From the NCBI GenBank assembly GCA_023434145.1, contig JAEYTI010000365.1, positions 5,611 through 69,610 on the forward strand: 64,000 nt of DNA, in the 5' to 3' direction. Below the pieces are notes generated by a model that ran no database searches, was not told where the DNA came from, and worked only from the letters and a program-made list of their open reading frames with translations. The position numbers and the translations under genes were made by a program. Source of the stretch: Chloroflexota bacterium. GTDB taxonomy: Bacteria; Chloroflexota; Anaerolineae; Anaerolineales; Anaerolineaceae. Shown in pieces: positions 49,163 through 58,284 of this stretch (position 1 is its first letter; the number at the start of each line of letters is the position of its first letter).

Positions 49163-50440
49163 CTAACGAAACAGGCGAAAGACGCCTTTCTTTTCCCGGT
49201 TGCTCACCTCAGGCTCCATGCCCGGATAGAGGTGCTTGTAAATGCTGCGGATGCCTTGAGCGAAATCGTCCAAAGCGGCGGACGGCGGGTTGCCCTGGTC
49301 TTGCTTGAGGGGCAGCTCGTCTACGCGCGGGATTATGGCTGCCACTGGCGGGGTCCAGCCGTCAAACTCTTTGCCCAGCGCGTCGAGAAAGGCGCGCGGG
49401 GTCATCGGCGCATGGTCGTGCACCTGGTTCAGCACCAGGAAGATGGCTTCACGCGGGATGCGGTGTTCGGCGCTCATCTGTTCGAGGAGCAGCTGCAGGG
49501 TATGACGCGTGCCGGCGACGTCTGCAAGAGTTGGCCGGGTCACCACAACCGCCGTATTGGCCGCGGTGATGCCCTCCAGCGTCCATGGCTGCTCACCGGG
49601 CGGCAGGTCCAGCAGCACTGCCGCGTAGTTACGCGTCCAGGTGGCCGAAAGCAGCCCGTGCAGACCGGATGGTTTGTCCCCGGTACTTTGCACTGCCAGT
49701 GCGTATTCGACGGAATTGGCCGGCGCGGTGATCACATCCAGCTTTTCATACTTCTGGATGGCGGCGTTGAAGCCATCCACCGGGCGGCGGATAAACTCCA
49801 TGGCGCTCGGGACATAGCGCAGATCCAGGTGCAGCGTGGCAGCCGGCGGCAGGTCGCAGCTGAGGAGCAGCGTCTGCAGGTTATTGCGCACGGCCAGCTC
49901 ATACCCCAGGGCTTCCGCAATCGTGGAGCGGCCGGTCCCGCCTTTCGCGGACAGGAAGGCGATCACCCGCGTGCCGGTTGCGACGGACCGCGCCCGGGAT
50001 GGCTCGCTATAGGCCTGGCGTAGCGGGGTTGCGGCAACCCGCCGGGCGCGCTCGTTGTTGACCGCCAGCCACCCGGCCTCGACCACTTCTTGCCAGCGCA
50101 CCTGCGGCAGCGTGTAAACATGCCGCACGGTGGAAACCTTACTGAGCAGGCCATAGGCGTGGTTGTACTCCGGGGGTAAGATGGCCAGCGCTACCCCGTG
50201 CCACTTTTGCAGCGCGGACAAGAGGTCCACCAGTGCTTCGCCGGATGGAGCAATCGCGGCATTCACCACCAGCAGGTCCGGCTGCAGCATTTCCAGGTTT
50301 TTGGTCAGATCCTCCCAACTGTACACATTCGTGCTCAAGCGGAAGCGGCCGTCCCCGAAAAAAGGGCCCAGCATGACATCGTGTAGGAATGCTGAATTTT
50401 GGGCTGCCAGCATCACAGATACTTTGAGTTCCTCGGCCAT
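49163..50440 (-). CDS. TadZ/CpaE-like ATPase
   Basis: 425 aa. N-terminal receiver-like region, then a deviant Walker A AFLSAKGGTGRSTIAEALG near residue 150 and VLLDLPPGEQPWTLEGITAANTAVVV, a MinD/ParA-type fold. In tad loci this localises the pilus. The gap to the next gene is 9 bp. Confidence 0.85.
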   Translation of the reverse strand: MAEELKVSVMLAAQNSAFLHDVMLGPFFGDGRFRLSTNVYSWEDLTKNLEMLQPDLLVVNAAIAPSGEALVDLLSALQKWHGVALAILPPEYNHAYGLLSKVSTVRHVYTLPQVRWQEVVEAGWLAVNNERARRVAATPLRQAYSEPSRARSVATGTRVIAFLSAKGGTGRSTIAEALGYELAVRNNLQTLLLSCDLPPAATLHLDLRYVPSAMEFIRRPVDGFNAAIQKYEKLDVITAPANSVEYALAVQSTGDKPSGLHGLLSATWTRNYAAVLLDLPPGEQPWTLEGITAANTAVVVTRPTLADVAGTRHTLQLLLEQMSAEHRIPREAIFLVLNQVHDHAPMTPRAFLDALGKEFDGWTPPVAAIIPRVDELPLKQDQGNPPSAALDDFAQGIRSIYKHLYPGMEPEVSNREKKGVFRLFR

Positions 50441-50449
50441 CCCCGGCTC

Positions 50450-51373
50450 CTAAGGCTGCGGTGTAGCAGCGGGTTGCGCAGCAGCGCCGTCTTCCTGCAG
50501 CGACTGGTAGAAAGCGCCCAGGTTGAGGGTATGGACATCCGCCGGTAGCGTCAGGCCTGCTGCCGGTTCCATTGCCAGGGTCAGTGCGCCGTATTTGTCC
50601 AGCGCCGCGATCAAGGTGGCTGCGTTGAGGGATACTCCGGGCAGCACCTCGACGGTCTGGGTGGGTACGTCCAGGACAATGACGCTGCCTGACTGGCTGG
50701 CCGAGGTCGTCCGGGCGGAAGAAAACATTTGCTCCTCGCTCGCGCCGGCCGGCACTTCTTGGTAGCGAAAGCCCTGCGGGACCATCAGTACCTTGATCCC
50801 GGTCAAGGCCAGGCGCGCCAGCGGCGCTTGCGGCGGGCGAACGGTGGGGGTTGGGCTGGGTTCGGGAGTAGGCGCGGTTGGATCCATGGGGCCTGCAGGT
50901 TCTGGGATTTCGATCGAGACCGGCTCGAGCATGTTGACGTCACGCAGAATATCCGGCGAGAGCATGCCGATTACCGTCACGGTCTGCCCGGGGCGCAAGA
51001 GCCCCGCCACGCCGCTCGAAAGATCCACTTTCACTGCCAGGGCCACGTGCCCTTCAGCGAGTTCGGCCGGAATGCCGGCCTGGGCCGTGTCGCCCAGGAT
51101 GGAAGCGGTGACGATATCGCCTGGCGCGCGGCCGACCGCGACCATCTTGCCGGCCACCTGTTCCGCCTGGGCGAAGGCGTCTTTCGGCCGGGCCTGGGCT
51201 GGCACGGTTTTTACTTCGACCAGGTCAGCGGTGAGCACGGTACCAGGGGCAATGACCACCTTTGCCACCACGACCGGCACCGGGCGGATGATGCCGTTGA
51301 GTAAAACGATGGTCAGCAGGCCAATCAGCACGGCCAGGACGATAGGGACAACGGGCGAGCGTTTCTTGAACAT
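50450..51373 (-). CDS. cpaB: CpaB/RcpC-like pilus assembly protein
   Basis: 307 aa. N-terminal membrane segment followed by a SAF-like domain (VPVVVAKVVIAPGTVLTADLVEVKTVP, IPAELAEGHVALAVKVDLSSGVAGLLRPGQTVTVIG), a Pro/Thr spacer and a beta-rich tail. Normal length for CpaB. Confidence 0.83.
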   Translation of the reverse strand: MFKKRSPVVPIVLAVLIGLLTIVLLNGIIRPVPVVVAKVVIAPGTVLTADLVEVKTVPAQARPKDAFAQAEQVAGKMVAVGRAPGDIVTASILGDTAQAGIPAELAEGHVALAVKVDLSSGVAGLLRPGQTVTVIGMLSPDILRDVNMLEPVSIEIPEPAGPMDPTAPTPEPSPTPTVRPPQAPLARLALTGIKVLMVPQGFRYQEVPAGASEEQMFSSARTTSASQSGSVIVLDVPTQTVEVLPGVSLNAATLIAALDKYGALTLAMEPAAGLTLPADVHTLNLGAFYQSLQEDGAAAQPAATPQP

Positions 51374-51380
51374 AGTTGCG

Positions 51381-54300
51381 TTAACCTCCAGTGGAAGATA
51401 GAGACAGCCGCGCCAATATTTCGCCGTCAGACGGCTCGCGGCTGCGGATGATGAGGGGATGAACCAGCATGGGCTCCATGTCAGCCACCTCGGTCGAGTA
51501 GCCGAGCTTCACCACAGCGTACTCGCGCGGGATGCGGGCCAGGTAGCGCTTGTATTCGGTGTTGACGATGCCCTTTTCGCTACGCCCGATGTGCGCCAGC
51601 ACCAGGTCGCGGTCCTTGGGGTTTTTGGTCTGGTAGATGAACAGGTTGCCGCACGAGGAGAGGAGGCCGTCGGGGGTTTCCGAGACCGTCTGCACCAGGA
51701 TGTGTGAGAGCACGCGGTACTTGCGCCCGTCGCGGAACTGGTTGAGGATCGTCTCCGACACCTGGCTTTTGCCAGCCGTCGAACCACCCTGGTCTGAGGC
51801 TGCGCCACCCGAAACGCCCGAGATGATCTTATTCGCCTCTTCAAAGAAGATCTGCATGGGTGGAAAGCTGCGACCATCCAATGATTCGCGCCGGCGCTTG
51901 ACCGCATCGAGATACAGGATCGAGTCGAGCAGCGAGAACAGGGCCGCTTTGGCGTACTCGTCCATCTCCGCGCCGCCCTCGATGACCGTGATGCCCCAAC
52001 GCTCTTCATCCTCCGGCCCGTTGAGCCCCAGATCCTCAATGGCGATGGTGTCCTCACCCGGCCCATACATGGCCTGCATCTCGCCCTCTGCCAGCGGGTC
52101 GATGCGCAGCAGCACCCCTTGCAGCGACGTGCGGCTGGAGAGGTCTTTTTCATGCTTCTTGAGCAGCTGGCGCAGTTGCTTTACCCAAGCCACGAGCGAA
52201 CAGGAGCGGCTGCGGAAGATGTAGAGGGCCTGCTTTTCTAGCTCGGTGAGCAGCGAGAGTGAGCTGCCCAGAACACTCCGCTGGTTCAGTCCCTGTTCCA
52301 TGCGCGCCCGGTTGATGGCCTCTTCCTCTTTTACACTGCGCACGAAGCGGTAGGCGCTGCGCAGTGTGCAGAGATCACGGATATAGCGCTGCCGGCGGGT
52401 TTCGCGTTCGTCATCCGCATCATCCTTCTTGCCACGCGGGAAATCGGGGATCTCACTCTCCTCGAACAGCTCTTCGCCTTCCGGGATGACCAGCACACCG
52501 GCATTTTTGTAAATCGTGGTCAGCGCCTCGCGCATAAAACCCAGCTGCCGCGCGCCCATCCTCCCGGCGTTGGCAAACATCTCGACCACCAGGTTGCGGT
52601 AGGCCACCGGCCGGATGCGCCGGGGCACCTGCAGCGGGTTCCAGCGGATGGGCCGCACCGCGCCGGGGTAGAGCTGGCGGATATCCACCCGGCCCGCCAG
52701 CCCTGGCCAGTTCAAGGCTTTGCGCCAGCCCTGGCCAAAGTCCAGCACGATCGTGCGGTAGTGCCAGCGCAACGTGGTTTCGTAGGCCAGCCGCTCGGCT
52801 GAAACGGTCTTGCCAAAGCCGGTGTCACCGACAAAGGCCGTGTGGAAGTGCCGCTCGGGCGTTAGTTTCAACTGCGCGCCGGTCAGCTCGCCGGTCTCCA
52901 CGCTCCACAGGTGGCCGAGCACCACATCCCCCGGCATTTCCGGTACGTAGGCAAACTCGGGCGTGGATTCCTGTACCGTGAGGGCCGTGCCCTGCTCGAA
53001 CATGCCTGGCGCGGTATAGGCCGCGGTTTGCAGCATGGTCAGCAGGGTCGAGTCGGCATAGCCGGAAAGCACCTCCGGGACGCTTTCCACGCGGGTGGAG
53101 GGCGTAAAGGTGCGCGCGTGCAGATGAATATAGGCCTCCTCTGCCTGGGTCAGGTCGCGTGTCTGCACGCCGGTGATGACATCTTCGGTGCCGTGAAAGG
53201 CCTCCGGGATCAGGCCCATCAGCGCCCGCTTACCGTCCGCGCTGCGCGAGAGGGCGTAAACGTCCGTGTAATACGCGCCTTCTTTCGACGCAGTCAGGAG
53301 CAGCTGTTGCTGCATGCGCAGGAGGTGCGTGACCAGCAGGACCGGATCGTTCTGCCACTGGTAGGAATTAGAGATCGAAAAGGACGGCGCAACACCGACC
53401 GATAACCCGGCCGAAACCCCATGCCCCAGCATCTGGCTGGCCGTCTGGTTCTGCATGCGGCTGTCAGCCTGGGACGTGGTAGCTGACTGCGAGTTGGTGA
53501 CGGATTGGCTGGTGGTGTCAGCGGTCGAGTTGGTAATCGACCCAGACGTACCCCAGGATTCGCTTCGGGAATGCGTGACCGATGCGCTGCTGGTGGCTGC
53601 AGTTGAGTTGGTCTGGGCGTGCGAGGTGGTATCCGCCTGCCCGTTGGTTTCGGCGTGGCTGGTAGTATCGGAGGACATCGAGGAACTGGCATAGCCGTCC
53701 GCCGAACCCCAGCCGACACTGGCACCAATCGACCCGTCTGCAATCACCACGCCGCCCTTAAGCCCGCCGTTCAAGCCCCAATTAAAGCTGTCCACGTGGG
53801 ATGAAGAGGAAGAGGATCCTTCTGTATGGGAAGAGCCATCCGTGACGGAGTGGCTTTCCGTGTGCGAGCTGCCCTCGGTCGTGGCTTGCCCAACTGTGTT
53901 CGCGGTTCCCGTGCTGACCGCTTCGCCTTCGCTGACGGTATGGGACCACCCATATGAGGAAGCGTGACCGGTGGTATGGGCAGAGCCTGTGCTGTTGGCC
54001 AGCCCGGTGGAATGCGCAGAGCCATCGGTATGCGAGCTGCCTTCACCCGTGCTGTAGCCCAGCCCTGTGTTTTGCGCGAGCGCCCCGGAGAGGATGGCCG
54101 GCAGGCTGATGCCAAAGCTGGCTGCGCGTGAGCCAGTCTGCCAGGCCGACCAGGCGGCGGTATGCTCGGCCAGGCCGGCCAGCATCTCGGTAATGGCCTC
54201 GATCCCCACCGGGCTGGTCAATACCAGGTACAGGAATTCTTCCTTGAGATCCGCCATACCCCGAAAGAGGATTTCATTCTGCTGCATGCTCAAAGGGGCA

Positions 54301-54938
54301 CCCGCATGCCCTTCACCGGTCAGTGGATTGCGCAGGGCCGCGGAAGGATTGGACCGCGCCGCTTCCCGAGGGTCGGGATGGCCAACCGTCACCAGGGTAT
54401 GCTTCATTTCGCTAAAGGCGCTGAAGATCCACTGGCACAGGCGGGTATCGAGCGGGGAGACGCGGATCTGCCGGTATGCGCCGGCCAGCGCTGCCCGCAG
54501 CGCGGCCAGATGCTGGCGCGACTCCTCGACCGCCTGGTCGAGATTGGGCGAAAAGGTGGCGACGCCGTAGCACTGCAGGATGCCCACCGGCGGGTTGAAG
54601 ATCCCGGCCACCAGGTAGATCAGATCCACTTGCGAGCCGTATAGCCCACGCAGTACTGTGCGCATCTTCTGCAGTAGTCCCGCATCCGCCCGCGCTTCGA
54701 GGGGCAGAAAGCGTAGCTGCAGCAGGCGCACCACCCGGTAGCCAGAGAAGCCGTATTCGCCCTCGCGCACCTCCAGCCGGTACCAGAAATAGTCCAGCGC
54801 ATCGCGATCCGGGCAAAAGGCAATCCCGCTGTCCAGGACGGATAAATCCTGGGGAATGCTGGTTCCCCCGCTCGGCCCCAGCCAGCGTGGGGCCAGCTCG
54901 TGGACAGTATGGATGGCGCGTTCAATCAAATCGGTCAT
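51381..54938 (-). CDS. VirB4/TraC-like ATPase with Ser/Thr/His-rich insert
   Basis: 1185 aa. Conjugation-type ATPase core: Walker A VGDTGFGKTVSAE near residue 704, Walker B MQIFFEEANKIISGV near 1030, and a VSETPDGLLSSCGNLFIYQTKNPKDRD stretch typical of the VirB4/HerA family. Between about residues 290 and 500 lies a ~200-residue low-complexity region of Ser, Thr, His, Gly, Ala (GSSHTDGSAHSTGLANSTG-like repeats). It lies between two small membrane proteins and the Tad genes. It suggests that the pilus system is also a transfer or secretion machine. Confidence 0.85.
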   Translation of the reverse strand: MTDLIERAIHTVHELAPRWLGPSGGTSIPQDLSVLDSGIAFCPDRDALDYFWYRLEVREGEYGFSGYRVVRLLQLRFLPLEARADAGLLQKMRTVLRGLYGSQVDLIYLVAGIFNPPVGILQCYGVATFSPNLDQAVEESRQHLAALRAALAGAYRQIRVSPLDTRLCQWIFSAFSEMKHTLVTVGHPDPREAARSNPSAALRNPLTGEGHAGAPLSMQQNEILFRGMADLKEEFLYLVLTSPVGIEAITEMLAGLAEHTAAWSAWQTGSRAASFGISLPAILSGALAQNTGLGYSTGEGSSHTDGSAHSTGLANSTGSAHTTGHASSYGWSHTVSEGEAVSTGTANTVGQATTEGSSHTESHSVTDGSSHTEGSSSSSSHVDSFNWGLNGGLKGGVVIADGSIGASVGWGSADGYASSSMSSDTTSHAETNGQADTTSHAQTNSTAATSSASVTHSRSESWGTSGSITNSTADTTSQSVTNSQSATTSQADSRMQNQTASQMLGHGVSAGLSVGVAPSFSISNSYQWQNDPVLLVTHLLRMQQQLLLTASKEGAYYTDVYALSRSADGKRALMGLIPEAFHGTEDVITGVQTRDLTQAEEAYIHLHARTFTPSTRVESVPEVLSGYADSTLLTMLQTAAYTAPGMFEQGTALTVQESTPEFAYVPEMPGDVVLGHLWSVETGELTGAQLKLTPERHFHTAFVGDTGFGKTVSAERLAYETTLRWHYRTIVLDFGQGWRKALNWPGLAGRVDIRQLYPGAVRPIRWNPLQVPRRIRPVAYRNLVVEMFANAGRMGARQLGFMREALTTIYKNAGVLVIPEGEELFEESEIPDFPRGKKDDADDERETRRQRYIRDLCTLRSAYRFVRSVKEEEAINRARMEQGLNQRSVLGSSLSLLTELEKQALYIFRSRSCSLVAWVKQLRQLLKKHEKDLSSRTSLQGVLLRIDPLAEGEMQAMYGPGEDTIAIEDLGLNGPEDEERWGITVIEGGAEMDEYAKAALFSLLDSILYLDAVKRRRESLDGRSFPPMQIFFEEANKIISGVSGGAASDQGGSTAGKSQVSETILNQFRDGRKYRVLSHILVQTVSETPDGLLSSCGNLFIYQTKNPKDRDLVLAHIGRSEKGIVNTEYKRYLARIPREYAVVKLGYSTEVADMEPMLVHPLIIRSREPSDGEILARLSLSSTGG

Positions 54939-54976
54939 ACGGTTTTTACCCTCCGGTCAAGTGCTTGCCGCTTGGT

Positions 54977-55041
54977 CCATGCCGGCAAAGTGGTTTCTGG
55001 AAAAAGCGTCCGGTAAAACAGGAGCCACCTTTCCGGCATGG
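54977..55041 (-). other. 17-bp imperfect inverted repeat before the VirB4-like gene
   Basis: 54977-54993 pairs with 55025-55041 (15 of 17 matching); a second hairpin, GGGCGCG/CGCGCCC, lies at 55059-55078. On the minus strand they follow the 93-aa gene and precede the ATPase start. Confidence 0.5.
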
Positions 55042-55085
55042 AACGAGAGACAAGGGCTGGGCGCGCCGTGACGCGCCCAATTACT

Positions 55086-55367
55086 CTAAAGCTGGGGATC
55101 AGGGGAAATCCCCAAGGCATCCTGCCCAGTATCCTGCCCGTCACGGCGAGCAGTCCGGTAGTTGCGCTTATTGCGCCCGTAGTGGTAGTGCATGCGGGCT
55201 TCGATCAGGTGGTTGGCCCGAACGACCCGAGGAATGCGGTTATGCTTAAGCGTGTAGCGCAGGGCATACGCCGCGAAAGCGACCGCCGAGACGACGATCA
55301 GGCAGGCCAGGGCAATCAGGCCGATGACAACCGGTAAAGCGAAGGTTCCAATCTGGTGCATATTCAT
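55086..55367 (-). CDS. 93-aa single-pass membrane protein
   Basis: MNMHQIGTFALPVVIGLIALACLIVVSAVAFAAYALRYTLKHN is a long membrane helix; the tail is basic (RMHYHYGRNKRNYRTARRD). CAGGAGCC is its ribosome site and regulatory copy D is 24 bp above. First gene of the copy-D transcript. No family recognised. Confidence 0.6.
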   Translation of the reverse strand: MNMHQIGTFALPVVIGLIALACLIVVSAVAFAAYALRYTLKHNRIPRVVRANHLIEARMHYHYGRNKRNYRTARRDGQDTGQDALGISPDPQL

Positions 55368-55390
55368 GTCGTGGCTCCTGGTAGGTTCAG

Positions 55391-55490
55391 ACGCTTGGGT
55401 TTCAGATACGATCGAAGTACGATGGTTTCGTAGACTGCACTTCAGGGCAGGTCCGCGTATGGATCAGGGGATCCGCAGAGGATCACCGGA
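55391..55490 (-). promoter_or_regulatory. Dispersed upstream motif, copy D
   Basis: ACGCT at 55391 and ACGAT at 55408 surround GGGTTTCAGAT, then CAGGGCAG at 55444 and a GTCCG...CGGAC stem. The most diverged of the four copies but same order and direction. It lies upstream of the 93-aa gene and within the large operon. Confidence 0.6.
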
Positions 55491-55499
55491 CGCATCCGC

Positions 55500-56195
55500 C
55501 TACCTGCGGCTCTGGGTGTGGCGAAGAAAAGCACGGACGTCGCCGCGTGGGCTAAGCGCGCTGCGCGGGTTGACCAGGAGTTGCTGGAGCAGGAGCGAGC
55601 CAAAGCCCAGCGGAATGACCAGCCAGAGCGCCCACAAGACCACCGTGGTTACGCTGGAACGGGTGTTGGCGATCACCGCTGCGGCCGAGTCGGTCGAGCC
55701 GATCAAGCCGGCCCACTGTTCGGGCGTCAGCTGAGCGGTGTAGCTGAGGTAGATGCGGCTGGCGATCACCGCCAGGCTGTAGAGGATCAGCCCAGTTTTG
55801 ACGAACCACAGCGTGTTTTCGCGTTGGTGGTCGGGGGCGAGGAAGATCCCCGCCAGCCCGACCAGCCACATGCCTGCGCCAATCCAGGGCACTGGCTCGC
55901 GGATCAGAAATTGCGCCAGTAGCCACAACCCAAGGGCGATCCCGGTCAGGAGCGCGGACATCGGCAGGATAGGGAGGGAAGCACTGGAGAGGTTGTCCAT
56001 CGCGCCGCGCCGGGGAACAAAGCCGGCTTTCGCCTGGGCGGGTAAGTCAAACCAGTGGAAGCAGCCATACGCGCTCCCCAGGCTGACCAGTGAGGGAAAA
56101 TTGGCAGCGAGCTGGTAGACAATCACCAGCAACCCGTTTGCAAAGTACACTGGCAGGTCCGCCAGCAGCATTCCCAGCCCATCCAGGGTCGACAT
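55500..56195 (-). CDS. Multi-pass membrane protein
   Basis: 231 aa, about five hydrophobic segments (VYFANGLLVIVYQLAANF, MSALLTGIALGLWLLAQFL, WIGAGMWLVGLAGIFLA, TGLILYSLAVIASRIYL, VVLWALWLVIPLGFGSLLL). No family recognised; a VirB6-like mating-pore membrane protein is one possibility given its place next to a VirB4-like gene. Its ATG is adjacent to the 445-aa stop. Confidence 0.6.
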   Translation of the reverse strand: MSTLDGLGMLLADLPVYFANGLLVIVYQLAANFPSLVSLGSAYGCFHWFDLPAQAKAGFVPRRGAMDNLSSASLPILPMSALLTGIALGLWLLAQFLIREPVPWIGAGMWLVGLAGIFLAPDHQRENTLWFVKTGLILYSLAVIASRIYLSYTAQLTPEQWAGLIGSTDSAAAVIANTRSSVTTVVLWALWLVIPLGFGSLLLQQLLVNPRSALSPRGDVRAFLRHTQSRR

Positions 56196-57532
56196 TACTC
56201 ACCGCCTCCAGGCAAAGAGCGCACCAGGGTCAGGAAAACCTGCAATCGGCCGCTGCCGTTCAAGGTCCGCGCGCGGGTATAAGGTGTACCGGCGGTTTGC
56301 ACGGTCAGGGTCAGGTCGAAGGTGCCTGGGTCGGCGAACGGAACTTTCAGCAGGCTTGCAGTCGCCGTGCAGGTATTGCCGCTGCAGCCGGTCTCATACT
56401 TGCCACGACCTGGCACGAGATTGATGTTGGGGTTCTTCAGGCCGGCCTCGTACCATTTCCCGGCCAGGTCGGTGGTGATCCAGACCCGGCTGGCCGCGTC
56501 AAGCGACGCCTGGGCGGTCAGGTTCGTGATACGCTCCGGGTACTGGTCGATGTGCTGGCGGCACTCGTAGCCGACCACTTCTTCATCCTGCACGCCCCGG
56601 CTGCCGCTGGCAGTGGTGCAGTTGGTCGTTTCGCCGGCATTGGGCGCGCGGCAGACATCTTCCTTTTTCTCCACGCGCTCATACCAGGTCCGGACGACCG
56701 GCGGGATGCTGACCGAAACATGGACATCCGCGCCCCGTTTTTCGGGATCCTGACCGATGACCAGCGGTTTTGCCGGTTCCGTTTTGATAATCGAGAGCGA
56801 TGGGCTGCCCTGGGAGATGGTCGCTGCCGGGCAGTTGATCGGTGTTGGCGGTGTTTTCGTTGGGTCATTTGGCTTCTTTGGTTGGACGCCTTTGCACCCA
56901 CCCGGCACCTGGGTGCAGTTGATCGCCCCATTTTTATAGAGTAGCAGCCCCAGGCGTGGATCCATATCTGCGAAGGAGAGCGTCGCCAGGTCGGCGAGGA
57001 AGTCGAATCCGGAGAACCAGGTCCAGACGTTCTCATTGCCGTTGATCACCGACTGCCAGAAGTCGCTGGGGTTGACATATTCTGGGTGCTGGCTAGAAAC
57101 CCTGTCCCAGTCGATGTTGTTGCCAAGGAGCGCACCCAATGCTTCCGCGGCGGCCATGCCACCGATGCCCACCTGGGAGGTCGCGTCGGCAAATCCGCTT
57201 TCGACCGGATTAGCGGCCATCATCACCAGGGTGAGGGGGGAGGGAAGAACGACGATATTGCCATCCGGGGTTTGGTAGCGATGGTAGTTGGCATCCAGAT
57301 CGATTTCTGCGCCCAGGGGCAGCTGGATATCCATCCACTCAGCCGGTTCCGTAGACTCGCCGAGGTCGGTGAGGTTATCGAAGCGGATATTGCCGTTTTC
57401 ATCGACCACCTCACCCCAACCAGATTCTTCCTCCTGCGCTTGGGCCTTGAGGATCGGCTGCGTCAGGTTGAAGACTAGCAGAAGGGCAACCGCCATGAAA
57501 AAGAAAGAACGACGAATAGAGGTATGGATCAT
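56195..57532 (-). CDS. Large secreted unknown protein
   Basis: 445 aa. Signal peptide (RSFFFMAVALLLVFNLTQPILKAQA), a Cys-bearing domain in the middle (INCTQVPGGCKGV, INCPAATISQG) and a beta-rich C-terminal domain resembling an Ig-like fold. No family recognised. Second gene of the operon driven from the promoter at 58256. Its stop overlaps the start of the next gene by one base. Confidence 0.65.
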   Translation of the reverse strand: MIHTSIRRSFFFMAVALLLVFNLTQPILKAQAQEEESGWGEVVDENGNIRFDNLTDLGESTEPAEWMDIQLPLGAEIDLDANYHRYQTPDGNIVVLPSPLTLVMMAANPVESGFADATSQVGIGGMAAAEALGALLGNNIDWDRVSSQHPEYVNPSDFWQSVINGNENVWTWFSGFDFLADLATLSFADMDPRLGLLLYKNGAINCTQVPGGCKGVQPKKPNDPTKTPPTPINCPAATISQGSPSLSIIKTEPAKPLVIGQDPEKRGADVHVSVSIPPVVRTWYERVEKKEDVCRAPNAGETTNCTTASGSRGVQDEEVVGYECRQHIDQYPERITNLTAQASLDAASRVWITTDLAGKWYEAGLKNPNINLVPGRGKYETGCSGNTCTATASLLKVPFADPGTFDLTLTVQTAGTPYTRARTLNGSGRLQVFLTLVRSLPGGGE

Positions 57533-57535
57533 GCC

Positions 57536-58093
57536 TTACTCCTTGGTGAAGCGTTCCGCTTCCTCGGGTGTCAGGAAGCGCTCGAACTTCCAAACGCCTT
57601 GGTCGACAACAACCAGAACAAACGCCGTATCACTGGTCTTCTCGCTGCCGGGCATGGGTTGATTGAGCTCTACCTGCACTTTCCAGACTTGTGTGGCTGC
57701 GTTTTTGCGAGCCGAGGCGGTTCCCTCGCTGACTTTCTGGATGGCTCTGGCTTGCGCTGTGATCTCAAATGGCTGGTCGTCAAATGATTGCCACAGTTTT
57801 TCCGCGCCCAGCTTGTATAAGCTGCAGCCGGCCTGGGTTGCGGTTTCGCACAGCTTCGCCAGCCAGGCGTCTTTCCCAGACTGGCTGGCGAAGCTGAAAA
57901 ATGCCTGAGTGCCATCCACAGCAGCCTCCGCACCCAGGCGGTCATCGGGAGGGAGCCGGTCGAATTCGCTGCCAGCTTGGTTTGGATCGATGAGCGGCAG
58001 CCAGGAGCTGCGGGTCGAATAGGCGGCCCACGCTCCGGCCAGTAACAGGAGGAGAACCAAAACCTTGGGGAGAAAGTTGCTGAGTCGATGCAT
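57536..58093 (-). CDS. Membrane-anchored unknown protein, first gene of the large operon
   Basis: 185 aa. N-terminal membrane segment (FLPKVLVLLLLLAGAWAAYS) and a soluble domain resembling a VirB8/TcpC-like or NTF2-like module (FEITAQARAIQKVSEGTASARKNAATQVWKVQVEL, PEEAERFTKE). An NTF2-like VirB8/TcpC assignment would fit the VirB4 neighbour but is inferred from pattern only. It follows the attenuator-like hairpin at 58118 by 25 bp. Confidence 0.6.
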   Translation of the reverse strand: MHRLSNFLPKVLVLLLLLAGAWAAYSTRSSWLPLIDPNQAGSEFDRLPPDDRLGAEAAVDGTQAFFSFASQSGKDAWLAKLCETATQAGCSLYKLGAEKLWQSFDDQPFEITAQARAIQKVSEGTASARKNAATQVWKVQVELNQPMPGSEKTSDTAFVLVVVDQGVWKFERFLTPEEAERFTKE

Positions 58094-58117
58094 GCGCTAT
58101 ACCTCGAAAATGGAATC

Positions 58118-58167
58118 AAAAACGGCCCACGGGTGCTCGTGCTTCGGACGAGACACTACGTGGGCCG
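58118..58167 (-). terminator. Terminator-like hairpin in the leader of the large operon
   Basis: On the minus strand CGGCCCACG ... CGTGGGCCG (9 bp, with inner GTG/TCGT pairs) is followed by TTTTT. It lies between the promoter at 58256 and the start codon at 58093, so it can act as an attenuator for all genes below. Confidence 0.7.
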
Positions 58168-58255
58168 CTTCTGTAAGTGACGGGGAGACTACAATGCCTG
58201 GTTGGGCAAACGGTAAAAACGATATGCGGCTATGGAATTGGTGCTATCAGGTCAT

Positions 58256-58284
58256 ATCATAACGGGGCGGAGAATCCATGTCAA
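58256..58284 (-). promoter_or_regulatory. Sigma-70-type promoter of the large operon
   Basis: Minus strand: TTGACA (58284-58279), exact 17-nt spacer, TATGAT (58261-58256). Predicted start near 58249 and a leader of about 156 nt holding the hairpin at 58118-58167. Confidence 0.78.

Noticed and set aside
53440..54070. Short repeated DNA units resembling a CRISPR array
   Set aside because: The units code for a continuous Ser/Thr/His/Gly-rich insert in the VirB4-like protein; spacing is irregular and no cas genes are near.
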